Below the pieces are notes generated by a model, which did no database searches, had not been told where the DNA came from, and worked only from the letters and a program-made list of their open reading frames with translations. Positions 28,505 to 39,066 of a stretch of 64,000 bases of DNA are shown in pieces (the first letter of the stretch is position 1; every line of letters starts with the position of its first letter). The stretch spans positions 140,420 through 204,419 of the forward strand of contig JAPMOS010000068.1 of assembly GCA_027972325.1 (NCBI GenBank), given 5' to 3'. The position numbers and the translations under genes were made by a program. This DNA is from Paratrimastix pyriformis (Eukaryota; Preaxostyla; Paratrimastigidae).

Positions 28505-29015
28505 TGGCAGAAAAACAACGTCGCCAAAAGAGGCTCACTTTCGAGTTTTTTGGTCAAAAGTGCGGGCAAATATTTGGGGTGGCAGTTGGCGAAGGCCTTC
28601 GGTGGCCGTGGGTGCAGCGCTCACAGCTATCCAGCATCACAAATCGAAAATATCATATCATGACGATCGCGAGATCAGGGGCGCCTGGAGGCTCTTGACA
28701 TCGATCGTCCCACAACCAACAGGGACTGAAGATTCGCACTCAGCATCCATATTATATATTTGTGTATATATACACATTATCTTGAGTGATATCAGCGAGT
28801 TCGGATGGTTGTGAAAGCAAGAGAACTTTTCATTTATCCCTGTGCGCACTCAAGAGCATTTGAGTCCTGAGAAACATCCGAAACAGGTTACAGAGTCGAG
28901 AAAGAACAGGAGCCAAACGGGGACGGTCACGAGAAACAGAATCGCGCTTGGCAAACTTTTCAGTTTGCCGGAATATAGTGTGCTACTCCTTGGCGTGCGA
29001 TACCACCCTCACCTG
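28505..29015. promoter_or_regulatory. Divergent intergenic region (secreted protein / UTP4)
   Basis: 511 bp between the start codons of two divergent genes, the most AT-rich stretch of the window (for example 28740-28800). Expected to hold both promoters. A short alternating tatata/catata stretch lies near 28755-28775 but no element is assigned. Confidence 0.5.
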
Positions 29016-32000
29016 ATGCGCATTCATCGCTGTCGCCTCGTCGACTGGTCTGCTTTTTGCACGCCAGAGATTCCCCACGATCCGGGTCCTTCGCCTCTTT
29101 AAAAACAGGACGCCATCCGGGATTGTGGCTCTTGCTCTGGATACCCGCTCGGTTTTTCTGGCAGCTGCACGGGCGGATGGGTCCATCGAAATCTGGGATG
29201 TTCGGGACAGGGATCACTTCCGTTTTGAGCGCGTCTGTTCCGAATTTTGCATCACTTCCCCTCCACACCATGCATGCGCCCCTGTCCCGCCCTGTCCCGC
29301 TCCCGCGTAATAGCTTATCCCAGCCCGAGCTGGCGCTGTGGTGCAATGCCTTGCCTGGATACCGACGAGTGCCTCTCTCTCCGGGGGGAGCGCCCCTCCG
29401 GCCACCTCGGGGCTGGTCGGCCCCACGGACCGGCTGGTGGCGGGGACGCTGAACGGGCTGCTGATCGAGTGGGACCTGGCGGCCCTCAAGGAACGCTCGC
29501 TCGTCGATTCGTACGGCGGGGGTGTGTGGGCCATGACTGTCAGCCACGACGGGACCCACCTGGCGGCCGGCTGCGAGGACGGCTCGGTGCGGCTCTTCGA
29601 GACGGGCTACACGGGGGACGCCATGCTGGAGGCCGTCCTCGAGGCGGCCCCCGAGCTCGAGTTCGTCAAGGCCTTCCCCAAGCAGAAGGGTCCGCACCCC
29701 CCCCGGGCGGGCGGTGCCCAATGCCCCCCACATCCACACCCCTTTCTCGCTCACTTTCACTTTCTTCCTTGCAGCGCGGGTGCTTGCCGTTGCCTGGAGC
29801 CCCAACGACGCCGCCATCATCTCCGGTGGGGCTGACGGTCCGCACACGACAGGAGCCCGTGGAGGGGCGGGGGCGAGGGCGAGGGCGAGGGCGAGGGCGA
29901 GGGCGAGGGCGAGGGCGAGGGCGAGGGCGAGGGCGAGGGCGAGGGCGAGGGCGAGGGCGAGGGCGAGGGCTGGGACGGGGCTGGGACGGGGCTGGGACGG
30001 GGCTGGGACGGCAGGGGCCCAACCGTTTGCCGCACTGTGGGGGGGCTGGGCTGGGCAGGGTGCATCCATCGGATGGCCGCCTTCGCGGGGGGCCGCAAGG
30101 CCCTCGCACCGGTTGTGCCCCGGCCCACCGGGGCCGCTGCCGGGGAGGGTGAGCCCGAGAACGCGGGTGCCGAATTCCGGGCCGTGGTGGAGCGGTACGG
30201 CAAGGACGAGGTCATGGTGTGGTCCCGCGTCCTCAGGTCCGCCTCCAGCACACCCTCCCCCCTCCCCCCCCCCCCCCCGGCTCTCTCGCCCCGCTGTGCG
30301 GTCGGCTCACTCGCGTCGCCGCTCACCTTGCCGCGTGGCTGCTGCTGCTGCTGCTGCTGCTGCTGCCCGCCCAGCAACGGGACCATCGTCAGCGGGGATT
30401 CCAACGGGAACACCTGCTTCTGGAACGGCGCCACGGGCACCCTCATCACCGTCCGCCCCGCCCCCGCCCCCGCCCCCGCCCCCGCCCCCGCCCCCGCCCC
30501 GCCCCCGCCCCCGCCCCCCGCCCCCGCCCCCGCCCCCGCCCCCGCCCCCGCCCCGCCCCGCCCCTTCGCCCGCCCAGCCCCGCCCAGCCCCCGCCCAGCC
30601 CCCGCCCAGCCCCCCCGCCCGCGAGCATCCACGCCCCGCCCTGCTTGATGACCTGGCACCTGCTCACCACGAGACTTGTTGGGCCGGGCCGTGCCGCATG
30701 GGGGGGGGGGGGGGGCGTCGGGGCATGCTGCGTGGCGGGCTGCAGTCGCTGCGGCAGCACGAGGGCGACGTGTTCGCGGTGGCCGCCGCGGACGAGCGGA
30801 CGGTCTTCGGCGGGGCCGACTTCCGCCTCTGCGCATACGGCTGGACCGAGGCCGAGGGCGGCCAGGTCCGGACCCCCACCCCCACCCCCACCCCCACCCC
30901 CTCCCCGTCGGTTCCGACCGGGGAACACCCCTGATGGTGTGTCGAGTCCGAATAGTCCGCCTCTGGACCCCCCCGCGCGGAGGGGCCGCCGTTTGCTGTG
31001 CATTCGTGGCGGATACAGATGGGCTCGTAGATTCTTCGTCCCTCTCCGCCCCTCTCTGCCCCTCTATGCCCTTCTGCCCTTCTGCCCCTCTGCCCCCCCT
31101 CCTGGCCGCACCTCCGACATTCCACCTCTCATGCTCTCTGCCTGCCCGCCCGCCCGCCCGGCTCCCTGGCTGCCCCTCTGGGCGCAGTGGCGCTACCTGG
31201 CCTCCCGCAAGGCCCACACGCACGACATCAAGGCCCTGGCCGCCTCGGCCTGGCCCGGCTCGGACCTCCTCGTCCGTGCCGCCGCCCCGAACCCCTGGCC
31301 CCCGTGACCATCACCACCACCACCACCCTGTGATCAGGCCCCCTCAGGCCCCTCTCCGCGGTCCTTTTCCCTCACCTGCTTGGTCCTGGTGGCCCCTGCG
31401 CGGGTGCGGGTGCGGGATTTTCGGTTGGCGGGGGGGTGCAGGTGAGCGGGGGCGTGGACAGCCAGCTCGTGGGGTACGCCCAGCAGGCCTTCGTGCAGGC
31501 GCCCACCCGGACGGCGGCCCCGTTCCCCCTCGCCCCCGCCCGCATCGCCACTAGCGTCCTCCCGCCCGCCCTCAACCCCGGTCCGCCCGCCCCGCTCTCC
31601 CTTCTGAATCTCCTTCATGCGCGGCATCCCAACCCTCTGGCTGCGCAGCGGAGGGCGACGAGGAGGGCCCGGAGCCGGAGGGCGACGAGGAGGAGGCCGC
31701 CATGACGACGGAGGGCGACGAGGGCGCGGAGGCCACGAAGGCGCAGCCTGGGGCGGCACCCGCTCCCGCTGCTCACAAGAAACAGCGCCGGCCCCCCGTC
31801 ACAGGCTCCGGTCCGCCGCCCCTGCCATGCCATGCCGCCTGCCATGCCCCTCTGCCCCCCTGCTCTTGCTCTGCCCCCCTGCTCTTGCTCTGCCCCCCGC
31901 TCTTGCCCTGCCCCGCTCTTGCCCTGCCCCGCTCTTGCCCTGCCCCGCTCTTGCCCTGCCCCGCTCTTGCCCTGCCCCGCTCTTGCCCTGCCCCGCTCTT

Positions 32001-33852
32001 GCCCTGCCCTGCTCTTGCCCTGCCCTGCCCTGCCCTGCCCTGCCCTGCCCTGCCCTGCCCTGCCCTGCCCTGCCCTGCCCTGCCCTGCCCTGCCCTGCCC
32101 TGCCCTGCCCTGCCCTGCCCTGCCCTGCCCTGCCCTGCCCTGCCCTGCCCTGCCCTGCCCTGCCCTCGACTGACGTGTGTGACCGTGGGCTCGGCTGTGT
32201 TGGGCGGGCAGCGAGCAAGAACCCCAACCTGGTGCCCGTGACGGAGCTGGTCCAGCTGCGCCAGCGGCTGATGCTCGTCATGCAGCCCCACGCCCTCGAG
32301 CTCTGGCAGACGGGCCAGGGTCCGGCCGCCCCACCCGTTGCCCACCACCCCTCGGCTGCCCCATCGCCCCGGCTGCCCACCACCCGGCTGCCCATCTCAG
32401 CTCCTCGTTCTCTGCTCTGCTCGCCTCTGGGACGCCCTCGGTGGGTTCCACGCCTCACGCCCACGCCCCGCTCTCCGCCCGCCCGCTGCAGTGCCGATCC
32501 ACGAGCAGCGCCGGTCGCAGCTGTGCCCGGACATGACCCGCCTCGAGCTGGCCGCGGCGCCGGGGCTGCTGCTGCGCATCGACCGGGGCGCCGCCAAGAG
32601 CCGCGGCCCCTTCGTGGCCAGCGCCCTCAGCCCCGACGGGGCCCTCCTCGCGGCCGCTGACGCGGTGGGGGTCACCCTCTACCACCTCGCCATGGACGGG
32701 GTCCGCCTCCCGCGCCCGCGCCCGCGCCCGCCCTATCCTCAGCCTCCATGCCCATGTCCGTGCCCAGATGTCCATGCCCATGTCATGTCCATGCCGAATC
32801 TGTGGCATCGCACCCGCTGCTCTGCCCCGTCTTCGCCGCTCATCCCTTGCCCCGTCGTTGTCTGCCCTGGTGTCTGTCCTGGTGCTGGTGTTTGCCCTGG
32901 TGCTGGTGTCTGCTGGCCGCAGGAGCACCTGACCTGCCGCAAGGAGGCCCTGGCAGCCCCCCTGGCGGGCCCCTGCACGGGGCTGCTCTTCACGCCCGAC
33001 GGGAGCCGCCTGCTGGCCGCGAGCGGGGCGGCCGTCCAGCTGGTCGACCTGGCCGAGGGGGCCATCCGCACCCTCGCCCCCCACCGCCCCGAGGGCCCCG
33101 CCGCATCAGTGGCCCCCGTGGCGGAGATGGTTGCCAGCGAGGACGGCCAGTGGCTGGCCACACGCGACGCGACGGGTCTCGTCCAGGTCTTCGCCCTCGA
33201 TGCCGGCAAGGTCCGCCCCCTCCTTCATCCCTCCCGCCCTCCTTCATCCCTCCCGCCCTCCTTCATCCCTCTGCTGGTGCTGCCCCTGGTGGGCCGAGAT
33301 GGCCCCGATCGCCCATTCCCCTGCGCTGCCTTCCTCACGGGGCTTGGGGGTGGTGGTTTCCGGGCGGGCGGCGCAGCACCGGGCGACTGTGCCCCGGCTG
33401 GCGGCCCCTGTGGTGGCGCTGCAATTCGTGGCGGCGGGCGCCAAGCGGGGACCTCCCCGCGAGTCCCTCCTGCTGGCCACAAGCGCCAACACCCTGTTCT
33501 ACTTCGACCTCGAGGTCGGCCGCCCATGCCGCCCATCCCCCCTGCCCCCATGCCCCCATGCCCCCTGCCCCCCCTGCCTGCCTTGTCCTGTTTGGCCGCC
33601 GGTCTTCATCCCGCACGGCCTGCCCACCCCCCGCCCCGATGGCCCGATGGCCCGCAGCGACGGCTTGTGATGCCCTTCCTGCAGTGCCACCGGACGGTGG
33701 TGGCGGAGCGCTTCCAGGCCGAGCTGGCCGGCCACCCCGAGCGGATCGTGGGCCTGGCCTTCGTCCCGGGCAGCCCCGCCGGCCGCCGCCAGCTGGTCGT
33801 CTGGAGCGCCGCCTGGTTCTACTTCGTCCACCTCGACCTGGTCCGCCCCCCC

Positions 33853-33888
<36 letters not shown>

Positions 33889-34537
33889 TGCTCCGACCTT
33901 CACTCAGCCATGCTGATCGGCCCGTCCGCCTCCCTCTGGCCGTGGCGTGGCGCAGCTGACTTCCAAGAAGGGCGCGGCCGAGATCCCCCTCCCGGCCCCC
34001 GCTGCCGCAGCCCCCGCTCCTTCCACCGCCACAGCCACCGCCACTGCTGCTGCCGCCTCCGCCTCCTCCCCAACGCCCGCCGGGGCCTCTGCCGCCCCAA
34101 CGGCCGAGGGTGAGCTGGCCGAGACTGCCCCCGCCCCTGCGCCCCTGCCCGCCGGGCTGGCCGTCAGCACCGAGACGGCCGGCAAGACCACCACCGCCAT
34201 CGCCCGCACAGTCCGTGGCGTCCCCAGCATCATCATACGCCCCCCCCTCAGCATCAGCATGCACGCCCCTCCCGACCCTCCTTGGTTTGTGCATGCCGGC
34301 TCATTCGCGGTGTGGTCTGCTCTGACTGTCGTGCTGGGCTGGGCTGGGCACTTGCAGGATCAGCCGGGGGCTGCGGGGCCCGAGCAGCAGGCGGCGTACC
34401 ACCTCGTGACCCGCTACCAGCCGCTGGTGGGGGTGCAGCTGCTGTCGGCCGAGGAGATGCTCGTCCACGAGCTGCCCTGGGTCAAGGTCCTCGGCCACAT
34501 GCCCGCCCCCATGGCCGCCCGGGCCTTCGGCCAGTGA
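29016..34537 (+). CDS. UTP4: UTP4/cirhin-like WD-repeat protein of the small-subunit processome, 17 exons
   Basis: Exons 29016-29047, 29109-29232, 29314-29689, 29775-29837, 30059-30236, 30375-30450, 30746-30865, 31188-31271, 31442-31580, 31649-31810, 32212-32319, 32492-32700, 32923-33210, 33377-33514, 33685-33840, 33956-34210, 34358-34537; phases close exactly to 895 residues. N-terminus MRIHRCRLVDWTPSGIVALA then DGSIEIWDV is the UTP4 signature. Further WD blocks: LVAGTLNGLLIEWD, AAGCEDGSVRLFE, RVLAVAWSPNDAAIISGGAD, NGTIVSGDSNGNTCFWNGAT, LRQHEGDVFAVAAADERTVF, AHTHDIKALAAS; second propeller SPDGALLAAADAVGVTLYHL, EDGQWLATRDATGLVQVFAL, RIVGLAFVPGS; C-terminus ELPWVKVLGHMPAPMAARAF as in UTP4. An acidic insert (EGDEEGPEPEGDEEEA) lies in exon 10. 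It functions in t-UTP/UtpA recruitment to pre-rRNA in known members. Every intron starts gtcyg or gtcgg. Confidence 0.92.
29864..29969. repeat. Hexanucleotide gagggc array in UTP4 intron 4
   Basis: About 17 gagggc units between exons 4 and 5, followed by ggctgggacg repeats. Confidence 0.9.
30453..30565. repeat. Hexanucleotide cgcccc array in UTP4 intron 6
   Basis: Begins at the gtccgc donor of exon 6 and runs for about 18 units with two one- or two-base slips. Confidence 0.9.
31855..32165. repeat. gctcttgccctgcccc / gccct minisatellite in UTP4 intron 10
   Basis: About nine 16-bp units (gctcttgccctgcccc) collapse into some 30 pure gccct pentamers. It fills most of the intron between exons 10 and 11 (31811-32211). 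Confidence 0.9.
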
Positions 34538-35087
34538 GCGCCCACGCCCCCGCTCCGCGATCCCACTCCCGCAGTCAGCCAGCCACACACCGGGCCGCCC
34601 CGCCTGCCGGTCCCGGCAGCACCGCCGCCCCCACCCCGCCCGCCCCACCCACCAACCCACCAACCAAACCCAGCAGGCGCGTGGCTCCTCCCCTCCCCCT
34701 CCCCGCCCCGGGAGCCTGTGCCTTTCTCCCTCGTCGCCCACCACCCCGCGCCCATGACGGCGCGCACCCGTGGCGGCGAAGGGGATGTTCCCCGAGGCCG
34801 ATGGGGGGCCGAACCCACCTAGCCGTGGTTCTTGCCGTCGGGCCAAAATGCTGGCACCTTGAAGGTCCCAGCAAAATGGCGTATTTCATGCGTGAACGTA
34901 ATCAAATCACTCCATCTGTGGTGCAACAGAAACAGTGATGCGGTTGCCGGTGTCACACTCAATCTCGAGAGAAACTGATTTTAAGAGGTCCAGTGAAACG
35001 AACTCGAATCTTCACGGAGAACGCGACGGGCCGTGCGGTGGTGCTGGGCTTCGGAGAGCGCCGCCCTGGGGTTCTTGGAGCAGCCGC
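34538..35087. other. Intergenic region between UTP4 and SMYD genes
   Basis: UTP4 3' flank is C-rich to about 34820; composition then turns AT-richer ahead of the SMYD start codon at 35088, which marks the probable promoter. No gene seen. Confidence 0.5.
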
Positions 35088-38000
35088 ATGTCTTTGCCCC
35101 GACGGGTGGAACGATTCGAGGTTCGCCGCGATGCGACCTGGGGTCGGCATGCCGTTGCCGTCCATGCACTCTCTCCGGGCGATGTCGTGCTGTGCGAGCA
35201 GCCATACGCTTACGTATTATCGAAAGATCATCGCGAGACACATTGCGCCTACTGTCTTGCTCCCATCGAACGACCTTCACGATGTTCCAAGTGCCACCTT
35301 ACCTTTTATTGTTCTTTGGAGTGCCAGCGAAAGGACTGGGGCACCGGACATTGTGATGAATGTCCTGCGCTGGCCCGCCTTCTACCCCGCGTCCCGACCG
35401 AGACCATTCTCCTGGCAGCTCGGTTGTTCCGTGCCCGGGCCAGGGAAAGCGTCGGGGTCTGTTTGACTTCCTCTTCGCTTTTTCCCCTCCACACAATCAT
35501 CATCGCCCGTTGGCGCACGGCACGGCACGGCACGGCACCACGGCGCAACCAGAAGCCGACCGCCGCCCCGGAGACGCGCTACGGCGACTTTGCCCAGCTG
35601 CTCTCACGTCCGTTGCGGCTCCCTCCTGCCGAGGTCGTGGGTTTGTGCGGCTGCTGCTCACCGCGCCCCTCGGCTGCTGCCGCTGCCGCTGCCGTGCAGA
35701 CCTGGACCAGGCCGACCCGGGCAGCCTGGAGCGCTACCGGGGGATGGCCGTGCTGACCCTCTCCGTGCTGGGCTGCGACCTCTCCGCTCTGGCGGGCCCT
35801 GGCTCGGCCACCGTCCCCACATGGTCCGTCCGGGCCCATGCACGTCCGGGCCCATGCACGTCGCCGCGGAGCCTCACCCCGACCTCCCGGCCAACCTCCC
35901 GACCCCCGACCTCACGACCTCACGACCTCACGACCTCACGACCTCACTCCGACTGACCGCCCGCCTGAATGTTGTTGGGACGGGGCGGCGAGGGCAGCAT
36001 GGGCATGCACGGCCAGCCACCGCCGGTACCCGAGGAGATCGTGGAGGCTATCAGCAAGGCCCGCCAAGCCCCGCCCCTGGCCATGTCCCCACCACCACCG
36101 CCCTCTCGCCCACAGCCATCTCACACAGCCATCTCACACAGCCATCTCACACAGCCATCTCGCACAGCCATCTCACACAGCCATCTCACACAGCCATCTC
36201 ACACAGCCATCTCACACAGCCATCTCACACAGCCATCTCACACAGCCATCTCCCCTCAGCCATCTCCAGTCTTCTCCCCCCCTCCAGCCATCTCACACAG
36301 CCATCTCCCCTCGGCCATCTCCCCTCAGCCATCTCCCCTCAGCCATCTCCAGTCTTCTCCCCCCCTCCAGCCATCTCCCCCTCCAGCCATCTCAGCTGTC
36401 CCTGCGCGCATTGCCTTTGCCCTTGTAGTTCGGCTGCAACAACTTTGCCATCGTCGACGCGGAGATGCGCGCATACGGGGCGGGGGTCTTCCCACGGGCC
36501 GCCATCCTCAACCACTCGTCCGGCTCCCCGCCTCGCGCCCTCGCGCCATCATGCCCCTGCCCGCCCACCCTCATGCCCCTGCCCGCCCACCCTCATGCCC
36601 CTGCCCGCCCACCCTCATGCCCCTGCCCGCCCACCCGCCTTCTCCACTCCAGTTCCGGGGTCGCTCTCGCCGCCCTGCTCCGCTCCCGCCTCGTGCCCGC
36701 TCCTCACCTCCTCGTGCCCTCTCCTCCCCGCCTCGTGCCCGCTCCTCCCCTCCTCGTGCCCGCTCCTCCCCGCCTCGTGCCCGCTCCTCCCCTCCTCGTG
36801 CCCGCTCCTCCCCTCCTCGCCCGGCCGCCCCATTTTGCGTCTGGGCTGTGCGCTTTCTTGGGGCTGCCGCAGGTGCGCCCCCAACTGTGCCATCCACTTC
36901 GAGGGCCGCAGCCTCATCATCCGCGCCACGGCCCCCGTCGCCCCCGGCGAGCAGGTCGCTCCCGCCCGCTTGACCATATTGTCTCGCCCTCCCTCCGCCT
37001 CCGCCCTCCGCCCTCCGCCCTCCGCCCCCTTTCCCTTTCCCTTTCCCCTTTCCCCCCTTTCCCCCCTTTCCCCCCTTTCCCCCCTTTCCCCTTTCCCTTG
37101 TCTTTTGCCTTTTGCCGTTGCCGTTGCCTTTCCCATCCGGTCCTCACCTCCCTCGTTGTATGCCATCCCCCGGGCAGCTCTTTGTGAGCTACATCGAAAT
37201 CGCGGCCTCGCGGCGCACCCGGCAGGCCGATTTGCTCAAACGCTACCATTTCCTTTGCCGGTGCCCCCGCTGCCTGGTCCGCGGCCTGCCAACCCAACAT
37301 GCCACCACCACCAAACGCCACCACCACCAAACGCCACCACCAAACACCACCACCAAACACCACCACCAAACACCACCGACCACCACCACCAAACACCACC
37401 ACCAAACACCACCAAACACCACCACCAAACACCACCAAACACCACCACCAAACACCACCGACCACCACCAGCACCCCCGAGAGGGAGCGGGAGTGAGCCA
37501 AATCAGCACACGCTTGGGCTTTTTTTTCTTTGGGCCGCTCCACTCATTCGTCGCCAACCTTCGCGTGGCCGCAGCGCGACCCGCACGACCCCGAGGAGGA
37601 AGGCTTCCAGTGCCCCCGCTGCGCGGAGGGCCTTCTCTCTCCACGTCCGTCTGGGCCCCTCAATCATCGCGCGGCCCTCGCTCCCTTTGGTTGCGTCCTC
37701 GCTCCCCTCACGATTCCGAGTCGGTCCGTCCGCACCTTCGCTTCCGCCTTTTTGGCGGCACGCTGCTGCAGTGCGCGAGGACGGGCGCGAGGTGGGGCCG
37801 CTCCGTCTGGGCGGGTGCGCGAAGTGCGGCCACCAGGCGGACGAGGCCACCTGCCGGGAGCAGGCCCGGATGCTGGCCGCCCTCGAGGAGGCCGTCAGGG
37901 AGGCCGAGGACCGCTGGAACAGGGGCGGTCCGCACCTCCACCATCGCCGCATCCCCACTGCCGCATCCACCCGACGACCGCGCATCGCCGCCATCGCCGC

Positions 38001-38899
38001 CCCGCTCGCTCTGCCGGCCAGCTCATCGTCATCGCCCCTCATGCACCCCATTCGTGGCCCCTCGTCAGATGGCGCCGAGGCGCTGCGGCTGATGGAAGGT
38101 GCCCTCGGGCGCAGCATGCCGCCCGTCTTGTCGGCTGCCCTGCGGCCGCTCGATGGCCAGGTCGCCCTCCGCGGCTCGGCCCCCTCCCTCGCCGGCGGTG
38201 ACCCACCTGCCACAAGCCCGCAACCGCAAAGTGAGCCGCCCCAACGGCAAGGCGGGCAGCCCCAACGGCAAGGTGAGCCGCAGTCGCAGCCGCAGCGAGC
38301 CCTCGCCAGCAGCAGTGACGACCAGGCCATGGCCCTGCCCCTGCGGTTGCACCCGCTCAACTCGACGCTGCTCCGGGTCACCTCGACCCTGACCCACATC
38401 CACATCACCCGGCAGGCCTTCGATCGGGCCCTAGTCCTGTGCCGGGCCACCATCCCCCCCTGCCGAGGTCTGCCCGCCCCCCGGCACAGCAGCCCTCCAT
38501 GACTCACCTCGCCTCTCGCCGCTTCTGCTGGCCGATCCAGTGGCCTACCCGCACAAGCACCCCGTGCTGGGCCTGCAGCTCTTCACCCTGGGCAAGCTGG
38601 AATGGTCCGCCGCCACGTCCCCCCCCCGACCGGGCCGGCATTGACGGGTTCCTCTCAGGTTCGCCTGCCGCGCTCGGCCGGCCCTCTCGGCCTTCGTGGA
38701 AGCCCGCGAGATACTGGCAATCACGCACGGTTCCGAGTCGCCACTGGTTCAGGAATTGTGCGGGCACATTCAGCAAGCAGAGGTCCGCAAAAACATTCAC
38801 CCCGCCCACCCCATTCGACCTCTCTTTCCCGACCACTGACAGGATGCTGTGAAAGCCCAACAAACCGGCGGGAATGTTGCTCTCCATTGGGCGGCATGA
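35088..38899 (+). CDS. SMYD-type SET/MYND protein lysine methyltransferase, 14 exons
   Basis: Exons 35088-35456, 35553-35607, 35700-35823, 35998-36058, 36429-36517, 36873-36954, 37178-37276, 37575-37644, 37772-37927, 38069-38160, 38326-38467, 38541-38604, 38659-38782, 38843-38899; phases close to 527 residues. Order: SET N-part MSLPRRVERFEVRRD ... VVLCEQPYAYV; MYND zinc finger CAYCLAPIERPSRCSKCHLT then FYCSLECQRKDW; SET core FGCNNFAIVDAEMRAYG, ILNHSCAPNCAIHFEG (NHSC motif), GEQLFVSYIE; post-SET YHFLCRCPRCL and CPRCAEG; C-terminal TPR-like helices ending AREILAITHGSESPLV. SMYD enzymes use AdoMet to methylate lysines; the target is unknown. Exon 4 ends AAG|gcccgc, a probable GC-AG intron whose donor otherwise follows the local consensus. 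Introns carry several minisatellites. Confidence 0.9.
36115..36395. repeat. 13-bp acagccatctcac minisatellite in SMYD intron 4
   Basis: About 11 units of cacagccatctca, then cctcagccatctc variants, filling the intron before the FGCNNFAIVD exon. Confidence 0.9.
36540..36832. repeat. Two minisatellites in SMYD intron 5
   Basis: A 24-bp family (catgcccctgcccgcccacc, four copies, 36548-36640), then about eight copies of ctcctcgtgcccgctcctcc-type units (36690-36820). Confidence 0.85.
37298..37468. repeat. caccaccaaacac repeats in SMYD intron 7
   Basis: About 13 units mixing caccaccaaacac and caccaccaaacgc types plus two caccgac variants, after the gtccgc donor at 37277. Confidence 0.9.
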
Positions 38900-39066
38900 T
38901 GTGGCTGCCCCTCGTGGGCTTCGGCCCGCACAATCCCCCCCCCCCCCCCCCCATCCCGCATCCGCGGCGCGCGCAGGCACACATCGCCCCCGTTGCGATA
39001 ATTCGATGCTTTCCGTTCTCGATTTTCAAATTTTTTCAAATTGGCCAAGGGGCCTCCAAGGAGTGA
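38900..39066. other. Intergenic region SMYD / secreted gene
   Basis: 167 bp. A poly-C tract (38935-38953) is followed by an AT-richer stretch (39000-39060) that is the likely promoter of the downstream gene. Confidence 0.5.

Noticed and set aside
35824-35997. GGTCCG at 35823 as chance and exon 3 of SMYD reading on
   Set aside because: Reading through gives Pro/Thr-rich sequence with repeats of acctcacg; splicing 35823 to 35998 keeps phase and reaches the conserved SET helix (EEIVEAISK).
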